From Flavobacteriaceae bacterium (GTDB lineage Bacteria > Bacteroidota > Bacteroidia > Flavobacteriales > Flavobacteriaceae), in NCBI GenBank assembly GCA_019090365.1, contig JAHRWC010000219.1:1-6175 (forward strand): DNA of 6,175 nt, read 5' to 3'. Made by a program: the position numbers and the translations under genes. Each line of letters begins with the position of its first letter. Position 1 is the first letter of the stretch. Below the pieces are notes generated by a model. The model was given only the letters and a program-made list of their open reading frames with translations, was not told the origin of the DNA and made no database searches. This document shows positions 1 to 6,068 of the stretch, one piece after another.

Positions 1-6
1 AAAAAA

Positions 7-28
7 GGCTGTGATAAATATCACAGCC
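7..28. terminator. Bidirectional hairpin terminator at the end of the receptor-lipoprotein operon
   Basis: A perfect inverted repeat, GGCTGTGATA (7-16) and TATCACAGCC (19-28), is flanked by an A-run at 1-6 and a T-run from 29. It therefore reads as a stem plus U-tract on either strand. It lies 24 bp past the stop codon of the leftward lipoprotein gene and would end that operon. The T-run on the right could also stop rightward transcripts from a gene beyond the window, so a convergent neighbour is possible. This is a sequence-based call with no expression data. Confidence 0.88.
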
Positions 29-52
29 TTTTTTATTAATTAAAATATGTTA

Positions 53-1468
53 TTAATTTCCTGTTACCGTAAAATTATCAACATGATATCTAGTCGTTGC
101 ACTTGGATCAGATCCTTCATATAAAAATGCAATATTAATTGATCCATCTAAACATGAAATATTGATAGGCCCAACTGTTTCAAAATCACCAAAACCTCCA
201 GAAGGTCCATTAGGGATAGCTGCATCTAACGATTGCCATGTTGCTGCTGTAACATCACCTGAAAAGTCTGAAGAGAATAATACCGTTAAGATATTACCAT
301 TATCATAGTTTGATTGTACATCAAATAATAATTCTTCACCAGTTGTATTATCCATATCGATTGATGGAGAAACTAACCAAACGTTAATTTCGTCTTCACC
401 TGAGGTAAATCCAGAAATTTGAGCATAGTTACTATTACTAAAGTTTCCTAGTTCCCATTCAGTGTTTCCACCACTTACATTTACGTTTGTCCATCCTGCT
501 GATTCTGCATCACTGAAATCTCCATAAGATTCGAAATCATCTTCGTAAAAAGTTGCTCCTCCTCCACTTGGAGTAGTACATGAAAAGAAATCTGGATCAC
601 AACGATCTTCATTGTCTAAATTAACACCAGTAACATCATTGATAACAAAGTTAAAAGTATCTCCAAAAAAGTTTTTAGTTAAAATTCCTGTAACACTTCC
701 TCTTCCACTTGGCATTGTAACAGATTTAAAATCAGCAAAAGTACTTGTACTAAATACAATTGTAGAACCACTATCACAACTTTCTAAACTACGTTCACCG
801 TCAAACTCATCAGATTGTTCACCTGCATAAGTTAAAGGATTGTCTCCTAAAACATCATTTCTATTAAACTGAACATTATTTATCTTAACTAGTCTATTTG
901 TTAATCTAAATGCATCTTCATCTTCATTAAGAGATGGTAAATCACTCAAGTTAATTTCTAAAGGAACTATAGTTGCTACTTCAGCAGATCTTAAAATTAC
1001 ATCATTTTCTAACCTAGGTGCAGGTATTGCTTCAATATAGGTACCTCCTCCAATTCCAAGAGTTAATACACCATTAGATATACCAACTGTTAAATCTTGT
1101 AGGTTTATATATATTTTTCTTCCTATTTCAAACCTTGTAAATAAAGGGCTTTCATCGATTAATACTCTAATTCCAGTTGTTGGATTTTCTAAATTATCTT
1201 GAATGATAATTTCTTCAAAGAAGTTTCCAAACTCATCATTTGAAACAACATAACCTTCTAGGTATTGTTCAGTTTCAAAAGTAACATTCCCTTGTTCTTG
1301 TTCCCAAGCGCTTGCAATGTTATTAACAGTAATTACTGGAGTATCTCCTAAATCTGGTTCAACAACAACAATGTTTGGTACATCATAGTCATCATCTTTT
1401 ACACATGAAGAAATCATTGTCACTGCAAAAAACAGGATGATTAGTTTATATAAATTTAAAGTTTTCAT
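53..1468 (-). CDS. Surface lipoprotein with DUF5689 (OB-fold-like) and choice-of-anchor-J-like domains
   Basis: This 471-residue protein is probably an outer-membrane lipoprotein facing outside the cell. Residues 1-21 form a lipoprotein signal peptide ending in the lipobox ISSC, with Cys22 as the lipidated residue. The next residues, VKDDD, fit the flavobacterial lipoprotein export signal (Lys followed by two or more acidic residues) that sends lipoproteins to the surface. Residues about 45-285 resemble DUF5689. They comprise two OB-fold-like halves: EGYVVSNDEFGNFF, IIIQD, GIRVLID and EIGRKIY at about 71-120, then LVKINNVQF (193-201), GSVTGIL (257-263) and a closing strand near 272-283. A Gly-rich linker (about 300-305) leads to a C-terminal domain (about 308-470) with FYEDDFESY, WLVSPSIDM and YHVDNFTV, typical of choice-of-anchor J/cleaved-adhesin jelly-roll modules. 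No T9SS sorting domain is seen, which fits lipid anchoring. It is second in an operon, 23 bp after the receptor stop, with no promoter motif in the gap. The ligand is unknown; nucleic acid or another phosphodiester is inferred from the OB folds and the divergent EEP enzyme. Confidence 0.87.
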   Translation of the reverse strand: MKTLNLYKLIILFFAVTMISSCVKDDDYDVPNIVVVEPDLGDTPVITVNNIASAWEQEQGNVTFETEQYLEGYVVSNDEFGNFFEEIIIQDNLENPTTGIRVLIDESPLFTRFEIGRKIYINLQDLTVGISNGVLTLGIGGGTYIEAIPAPRLENDVILRSAEVATIVPLEINLSDLPSLNEDEDAFRLTNRLVKINNVQFNRNDVLGDNPLTYAGEQSDEFDGERSLESCDSGSTIVFSTSTFADFKSVTMPSGRGSVTGILTKNFFGDTFNFVINDVTGVNLDNEDRCDPDFFSCTTPSGGGATFYEDDFESYGDFSDAESAGWTNVNVSGGNTEWELGNFSNSNYAQISGFTSGEDEINVWLVSPSIDMDNTTGEELLFDVQSNYDNGNILTVLFSSDFSGDVTAATWQSLDAAIPNGPSGGFGDFETVGPINISCLDGSINIAFLYEGSDPSATTRYHVDNFTVTGN

Positions 1469-1491
1469 TTGTATATTTTTTATTCAGTTAA

Positions 1492-4305
1492 TTAAAATCT
1501 TACATAAAGGTTTAGGTAATAGGTCGTCCCACTACCAAAGAAATAACGGCTTCCAAACACGGGTCCATTTTCACGACCCTGTTCTTCAACTTGTTGTCTA
1601 TAACTAGCACGACGAGAATCTTCGAAACCACCAGTTTTATATTCTTGATCTAGCACATTATTAATTGAGGCAAAGAACCCAACGTAATAATCCTTAACTT
1701 TCCATGACTTACCTCCAATTACGTTTACTAGGAAGTAATCATCTAATTCTTCTTGTTTTAATAATCCTCTTGCAACATTTTCGTCGTAGTCATTATAAGG
1801 AAGTCCGTCAACATCTGTATAGAAATCGCTTGTTCTTCTTAAATTACTTACATCTACATATGCATTAGAAAAATAATTGGTTGTTACACCTACCCACCAA
1901 AAATTTGGATCTCTATATTCGAATCCTAATTGGTAAGCTCTTTCTGGTCCTCCAGAAACATGATAATCTTCAAGAGCTACAGTTCTAACACCTTGAGTTG
2001 CAATATCATTTCCATCAGTAATATTATCTGCCACTCCTAAATCTCTATCAAAATCATCTCCTGAAAGGTAAAGGTTTGGGTTATTAGTATACACATTTTG
2101 ACCAACAGTTGCAGCAGCTTTTATTTTAAATGTAGGTAACACTTGTGCTTCAATTCCTAGCTCAACACCTACATTTCTTTTACTAATACCTGTTACGATC
2201 TCTTGTACAAATGCAGTATTATCATCACCACCTAAAGCATTTTGTGTAAAAAAGAAACCAATATCAGTAGCATCTTCAAATCCTGCATAATATCCAGTTA
2301 ATCTAGCTTTAACTATTGGAGATCTGAAAATGTAACTAACATCTACAGACTTAACAGATTCTTCTGTAATTCCTTCAACTAAATCATTGTTTTGTCTAGC
2401 ATTTGCAAATGAATTTCTTAGTGTAGGAGCTTTTGTTAAATATCCACCGTTTACATCGATAAGATGGCGACCAGTAAGTTTATAGGTAAACCCTCCTTTT
2501 ACTCCGAATCCTGTAAAATCTAATTCATCACTATCACCTAATGAACGTCCTTGTTCAGCAAAATATCCATTTTGATAAATTCCAGTTCTTTGGTAATTTG
2601 TTTTTTCAACATTAGCAGCAAGATAAAAATCTACTTCGTTGTATTTAAATTGACCTTGAGCAAATCCTGAAATCACATTAGCATTCAATTCATAATTATA
2701 TTTATAGCGATCTCCTACTTGTACAATTCTACCTGGATTTAAAACATCACTTTCTCCTTCAATTCCTCCGTCACCAAAACGATCAAAATCTACATATCCA
2801 GCGCCTCCTAAAAGATCAGTTATTTCAGCAAAATTTTCGCTTTTTAGACTTTTATAATTAATAGCAGCATTCAGTGTTATGTTTTCATTTAATACTGTAT
2901 TAAAAATAGTGTTTAATGAAAGTTGATTGTCATCATTTCTATCTTCTTGTAAAACATAAGCTGAATTACCATCACTTGTATTTGAATTTCCTCTATAAAG
3001 TGATTCCCAATCTAATTGTCCATCATTGATAAATTCTTGTTCTGCTTCATATGCTAATTGATAGTCATAAGAAGTTAAGTTTTCATGACGTAATAAATAA
3101 CTAGGTAATCTTTGGTAGTAATTTCCAGCTGGATTTCTTTGTCCACCATAGTCTAATCTTGAATTACCAACTTTTCCGAATTGATATCCAATATTAGTAT
3201 TTAAATTAGAATTTTCTGAAATCTTCCAGTAATGGTTTAACATAAGTATTGGTTCAACCACTTCTTTAATTCTACTATTTCTTTTATCTCCATTTTGGTA
3301 TCCCCAATTTGGATTGTATTTTCTTCCTTTTAGTCTATATACTTCATCTGTAATAGCCGTAGATTTTCCTCTTCTATTAGGAGTATAAACCCCCATGAAG
3401 TTGATACTGTGTTCTTCATTTATTTTTTTCTCAACAGAAGCAAAAAACGAATTAGCATTATATGATGTTCCATCAATATAACCTTCATTTCCAAAACGTC
3501 TTGCAGCTAATACTGAATAAGCCCAGCCATCTTTATTAAGTCCGCTATGGTAAGATCCCATAACACGTCCTTGATAACTTTTGTTTGCTGTTGCATAAGA
3601 AACTCTTCCTCCCTTACGGTACTGAGATGCTCTCATTACCATATTGGTAGTTCCTGCTATATCTCCAAAAGAATAATCATTTGCCTTAAGACCCATGGTA
3701 AATTCACGGTTTCTTTGAACATCATTAACACCTCCCCAATTTGCCCATTGAGGTCTGCCATTATAAAGTTTGTTCATTTCAAGCCCATTAATAAGAACTT
3801 TACCATTTGCATTATCTAAACCACGTGGTCTAAAAAATGTAGCGCTAAAATCATAAGCAGCTGCTCTTAAAAATACATCTCTGGAAGCTTGTAATAAACC
3901 CGAAACATTAAATGAAGTACCTTCATCTTGGTCTAATTCATTGTCTGAAAGACTAATGATTCCAATTTGAGCTTCGACTTCAGTTAAATCAACCTCAAAA
4001 AATATTGGGTCGAGATTAATGGTTGTCCCATTTTGTATTGTAATGGGTACACGTTGAGCTAAATATCCTTGTTTACTTAATAAAAGCACTTGTTCTCCCT
4101 GAGGAAGATTTGTACTAGTAATAGAAAACATCCCTTGTGCATCAGTAATTGAACTGAAAGCACTAGATTGGATACGAACTTCTACATCCTGAATGGCTTC
4201 ACTAGAATTAGTGTCAACCACTCTACCCTTTACGATAGCATCTTGTGCATGCATAGTAAAACTACACATAACGACTAAACATAAAGTAAAAAAGAATTGT
4301 TTCAT
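1492..4305 (-). CDS. TonB-dependent outer-membrane receptor with carboxypeptidase-like regulatory domain
   Basis: This 937-residue protein is a complete TonB-dependent transporter that would import a ligand across the outer membrane using ExbBD-TonB energy. Residues 1-20 are a Sec signal peptide, cleaved after MHA. Residues about 22-100 form a carboxypeptidase-regulatory-like beta-sandwich (VKGRVVDTNSSEAIQDVEV, DAQGMFSI), as is common in Bacteroidota receptors. A candidate TonB-contact segment follows at about 105-120. The plug spans about 130-225 (FRPRGLDNANGKVLINGLEM, FGDIAGTTNMVMR). The remaining roughly 700 residues show alternating beta-strand patterns and many aromatic residues, and end in YLNLYVRF; a terminal Phe is the usual outer-membrane barrel signature. 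The length is normal, and no frameshift or internal stop is seen. It is first in an operon with the DUF5689 lipoprotein and divergent from the EEP enzyme. The lipoprotein is not a recognisable SusD, so this is not a standard SusC/SusD polysaccharide pair. The ATG at 4305 is chosen because it directly precedes the signal peptide. The substrate cannot be read from sequence alone. Confidence 0.93.
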   Translation of the reverse strand: MKQFFFTLCLVVMCSFTMHAQDAIVKGRVVDTNSSEAIQDVEVRIQSSAFSSITDAQGMFSITSTNLPQGEQVLLLSKQGYLAQRVPITIQNGTTINLDPIFFEVDLTEVEAQIGIISLSDNELDQDEGTSFNVSGLLQASRDVFLRAAAYDFSATFFRPRGLDNANGKVLINGLEMNKLYNGRPQWANWGGVNDVQRNREFTMGLKANDYSFGDIAGTTNMVMRASQYRKGGRVSYATANKSYQGRVMGSYHSGLNKDGWAYSVLAARRFGNEGYIDGTSYNANSFFASVEKKINEEHSINFMGVYTPNRRGKSTAITDEVYRLKGRKYNPNWGYQNGDKRNSRIKEVVEPILMLNHYWKISENSNLNTNIGYQFGKVGNSRLDYGGQRNPAGNYYQRLPSYLLRHENLTSYDYQLAYEAEQEFINDGQLDWESLYRGNSNTSDGNSAYVLQEDRNDDNQLSLNTIFNTVLNENITLNAAINYKSLKSENFAEITDLLGGAGYVDFDRFGDGGIEGESDVLNPGRIVQVGDRYKYNYELNANVISGFAQGQFKYNEVDFYLAANVEKTNYQRTGIYQNGYFAEQGRSLGDSDELDFTGFGVKGGFTYKLTGRHLIDVNGGYLTKAPTLRNSFANARQNNDLVEGITEESVKSVDVSYIFRSPIVKARLTGYYAGFEDATDIGFFFTQNALGGDDNTAFVQEIVTGISKRNVGVELGIEAQVLPTFKIKAAATVGQNVYTNNPNLYLSGDDFDRDLGVADNITDGNDIATQGVRTVALEDYHVSGGPERAYQLGFEYRDPNFWWVGVTTNYFSNAYVDVSNLRRTSDFYTDVDGLPYNDYDENVARGLLKQEELDDYFLVNVIGGKSWKVKDYYVGFFASINNVLDQEYKTGGFEDSRRASYRQQVEEQGRENGPVFGSRYFFGSGTTYYLNLYVRF

Positions 4306-4339
4306 TCTGAAAAATTAATTAATTGTTATAAATCGACTG

Positions 4340-4347
4340 CAAAATTA
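4340..4347 (-). promoter_or_regulatory. Putative -7 element of the receptor-lipoprotein operon promoter
   Basis: On the minus strand this octamer reads TAATTTTG, an exact match to the Bacteroidota -7 consensus TAnnTTTG. Transcription would start a few bases to the left, near 4334, leaving a leader of roughly 28 bases before the ATG at 4305. No clear TTTG -33 element is visible 19-21 bp upstream; that position falls around 4367-4371, inside the -7 element of the divergent promoter. The octamer is short and could occur by chance in AT-rich DNA, so position and spacing carry most of the weight. Confidence 0.55.
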
Positions 4348-4367
4348 CGTTTTTTAAATGAATTACT

Positions 4368-4375
4368 TACTTTTG
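4368..4375 (+). promoter_or_regulatory. Putative -7 element of the EEP hydrolase promoter
   Basis: The octamer TACTTTTG is an exact match to the Bacteroidota -7 consensus TAnnTTTG. Transcription would begin near 4381, giving a leader of about 42 bases before the ATG at 4424. The expected -33 position, about 4344-4348, has no good TTTG and overlaps the -7 element of the divergent receptor promoter. A second, less exact candidate (TATCTTTTG, with one extra spacer base) lies just downstream at 4379-4387. The leader before the ATG is A-rich with no Shine-Dalgarno sequence, as usual for this phylum. Confidence 0.5.
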
Positions 4376-4423
4376 GCGTATCTTTTGTAAATAACTTTAC
4401 CTAAACTTAATACAGAATACCAA

Positions 4424-5473
4424 ATGAAAATTAATTCTTTTTTTTTAGTCCTTTTTACTTTATCAATTTCTACCCTTTTTGCACAGCAAAAAAAATCATT
4501 TAAAGTAAATACCGTTGCATTCTATAATGTTGAAAATTTATTTGATTTTGAAAATGACCCACTCACATTTGATGATGACAGAACCCCTGATGGCAAAGAT
4601 CATTGGACTGAAGAAATCTATAATGCCAAACTTAAAAACATGGCAAAAGTAATTTCTGAAATTGGAAAAGATGTAACTGGAACTACTCCTGCAATTATCG
4701 GTGTTTGTGAAATAGAAAACAGAAGAGTATTAGAAGATTTAGTAAATCAAGAGCCTTTACTTTCTAAAGATTATGGCATCATTCAATTTGATTCGCCAGA
4801 CAGAAGAGGTATTGATGTTGCACTTTTATATCAGAAAAAACTTTTTACGCCTACAAATTATAATGCTCATGAACTCATAATTTATGACAACAATGATGCT
4901 ACTAAAAGAATTTTCACAAGAGATCAATTATTGGTAAGCGGAATGTTAGATGGTGAAAAAATGCATTTTATTGTTAATCACTGGCCATCTAGGAGTGGTG
5001 GAGAAGAAAGAAGTAGGTCTAAAAGAATAAAAGCAGCAAAATTAAATCGTCAAATTATAGACTCATTATATAGTGACGATCCTTATTCAAAAATCATTAC
5101 TATGGGTGATTTTAATGATGACCCAACAAATACGAGTATAAAAGACTTTTTAAAAGCGAAGAAAAAGAGAGAAGGTCTAAAAATGAAAGAACTGTATAAC
5201 CCTATGGAGAAAATGCATAAAAAGGGCCTAGGAACTTTAGCATGGAGAGATGGCTGGAATTTATTTGACCAAATGATTCTTTCAACCGAATTCGTCAAAA
5301 AAGACTTTTCTACATATCGGTTCTATAAAGCAGGCATATACGATAAATCATATTTAGCTAACCCTAGAGGAAGATATAAAGGTTATCCTTATCGAAGTTT
5401 TAGTAATGGTAGTTTTACTGGTGGATATAGTGATCACTTTCCTGTGTATATATATCTAATTAAAGAAAAATAG
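4424..5473 (+). CDS. Secreted endonuclease/exonuclease/phosphatase (EEP) family hydrolase
   Basis: This 349-residue enzyme should hydrolyse phosphodiester or phosphomonoester bonds with a divalent metal, using the DNase I-like four-layered fold. Residues 1-20 are a Sec signal peptide (cleavage about LFA|QQ) without a lipobox, so the mature enzyme is probably periplasmic or released. The EEP motifs appear in order: FYNVENLF with Asn35; GVCEIEN with metal-binding Glu96; DRRGIDVALLY with Asp131; VNHWPSR with catalytic His186; MGDFNDDP with Asp229 and Asn231; FDQMIL with Asp282; and YSDHFPV with the Asp337-His338 pair. All key residues are present, so activity is likely. A segment at about 290-335, rich in Tyr, Arg, Lys and Gly, separates FDQ from SDH and could shape substrate binding. 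The gene diverges from the receptor-lipoprotein operon and ends at a terminator shared with a convergent gene. The substrate is uncertain: the family includes nucleases, sphingomyelinases and inositol phosphatases. An extracellular nucleic-acid role is favoured by the OB-fold lipoprotein across the intergenic region. Confidence 0.92.
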   Translation: MKINSFFLVLFTLSISTLFAQQKKSFKVNTVAFYNVENLFDFENDPLTFDDDRTPDGKDHWTEEIYNAKLKNMAKVISEIGKDVTGTTPAIIGVCEIENRRVLEDLVNQEPLLSKDYGIIQFDSPDRRGIDVALLYQKKLFTPTNYNAHELIIYDNNDATKRIFTRDQLLVSGMLDGEKMHFIVNHWPSRSGGEERSRSKRIKAAKLNRQIIDSLYSDDPYSKIITMGDFNDDPTNTSIKDFLKAKKKREGLKMKELYNPMEKMHKKGLGTLAWRDGWNLFDQMILSTEFVKKDFSTYRFYKAGIYDKSYLANPRGRYKGYPYRSFSNGSFTGGYSDHFPVYIYLIKEK

Positions 5474-5480
5474 TAAATAA

Positions 5481-5510
5481 AAAAAGCTCCTGAAATTTCA
5501 GGAGCTTTTT
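5481..5510. terminator. Shared bidirectional terminator between convergent genes
   Basis: The 30 bp form a perfect palindrome. The GC-containing stem is GCTCCTGA (5486-5493) pairing with TCAGGAGC (5498-5505) around an AATT loop, flanked by an A-run on the left and a T-run on the right. On either strand this is a strong intrinsic terminator. It lies 8 bp after the stop of the rightward EEP gene and 21 bp beyond the stop of the leftward membrane-protein gene, so it can serve both. Confidence 0.92.
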
Positions 5511-5530
5511 TTTATATTAATTTATTTATA

Positions 5531-5971
5531 TTAAAACCATTGAGACCAAGGAATTCTACTTAATATTAGGATTAAGGCAATGGTATAAAAAACTGTTATA
5601 GTTTTAAATTTTCTTTTAGACTCTTCCTTCTTTTTATGTTTAGAAAAACCAATAGTAATTAGAACTACTGCAATTAACATAATTAAGGGATGCTCTACCA
5701 CGAATAATCTTTGAAGAGAGTCTTTCATCACTTCTCCCATTCCATTATTACTGATTGCTTTTAAACCACTTGGTGATACAAAAAACAATACAAGTCCTAA
5801 TACAACTTGTAAATGAGTTACAATTAAAGCAAAAAGAGATATTCTTAAGTCTTTAGCTCCAAAATTTCTATTTGAAAACAAACCAAGAAGTCCATTAATA
5901 GTAGCAAGAATAATAATTAAAAGGGTTAAATATGCCCAATAAGAATGAATTAACTGAAGTGTAGTATACAT
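5531..5971 (-). CDS. Small four-helix membrane protein, 'cytochrome B'-like
   Basis: This 146-residue protein resembles a short Bacteroidota membrane family that is often labelled 'cytochrome B' in databases. The label is recalled, and its biochemical basis is not established here. Four hydrophobic helices are visible at about 10-32, 43-65, 92-110 and 123-140. A Lys-rich loop (about 111-122, HKKKEESKRKFK) should be cytoplasmic by the positive-inside rule, and the protein ends in a conserved-looking RIPWSQWF. His9, His53 and His94 lie in or at the ends of helices 1-3 and could bind heme b, but no c-type CxxCH motif is present. There is no separate cleavable signal peptide; helix 1 acts as the anchor. 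The gene is convergent with the EEP gene, and the hairpin at 6021-6042 separates it from the gene to its right, so it is probably monocistronic. The start at 5971 fits a nearby -7 element and an A-rich leader. A functional link to the neighbouring uptake genes is not evident. Confidence 0.8.
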   Translation of the reverse strand: MYTTLQLIHSYWAYLTLLIIILATINGLLGLFSNRNFGAKDLRISLFALIVTHLQVVLGLVLFFVSPSGLKAISNNGMGEVMKDSLQRLFVVEHPLIMLIAVVLITIGFSKHKKKEESKRKFKTITVFYTIALILILSRIPWSQWF

Positions 5972-5993
5972 AATTTTAGTGATTAATTTGTTT

Positions 5994-6001
5994 CAAATAT
6001 A
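5994..6001 (-). promoter_or_regulatory. Putative -7 element for the small membrane protein gene
   Basis: On the minus strand this octamer reads TATATTTG, an exact match to TAnnTTTG. It lies 22 bp upstream of the ATG at 5971, predicting a start near 5988 and a leader of about 17 bases. The expected -33 region (about 6021-6025) falls in the terminator hairpin of the gene to the right and has no clear TTTG. The octamer is the only exact match in the gap. Confidence 0.5.
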
Positions 6002-6020
6002 TGGATATTAAACTAAAAAA

Positions 6021-6042
6021 ACGCCTTGATTTCTCAAGGCGT
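6021..6042. terminator. Hairpin terminator after the partial receptor gene
   Basis: The arms ACGCCTTGA (6021-6029) and TCAAGGCGT (6034-6042) pair perfectly around a TTTC loop. An A-run at 6015-6021 becomes the U-tract for leftward transcripts, and a T-run at 6042-6046 gives a weaker one for rightward transcripts. It sits 27 bp past the stop of the leftward gene cut by the window edge and isolates that gene from the small membrane-protein gene further left. Confidence 0.88.
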
Positions 6043-6068
6043 TTTTAAAAATATTATTTACTAAAATA

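Noticed and set aside
612..830. Rightward open frame of 72 codons inside the lipoprotein gene
   Set aside because: It lies wholly antisense to a well-supported coding region, shows no recognisable domain or signal peptide, and is explained by the codon pattern of the real gene.
3547..3819. Rightward open frame of 90 codons inside the receptor gene
   Set aside because: It is antisense to the conserved plug and early barrel of the receptor. Its Cys-, Ser- and Ile-rich product looks like translation of a shadow frame.
1492..4305. Reading the receptor and lipoprotein as a SusC/SusD polysaccharide-utilisation pair
   Set aside because: The lipoprotein lacks the helical TPR-like character and length of SusD and instead shows DUF5689 and choice-of-anchor-J-like features. 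No glycoside hydrolase is nearby.
4312..4323. AT-only palindrome (ATTAATTAAT type) in the receptor leader
   Set aside because: It has low complexity and no GC pairs, so it is unlikely to be a stable RNA structure. An operator role cannot be supported from one sequence.
5083..5298. Leftward open frame of 71 codons inside the EEP gene
   Set aside because: It is antisense to the catalytic MGDFNDDP and FDQ motifs of a real enzyme and has no independent support.
5511..5534. Direct repeat of TTTATATTAA at 5511-5520 and 5525-5534
   Set aside because: It is a short AT-only repeat next to a terminator and overlaps a stop codon. Such repeats are expected by chance in this base composition.
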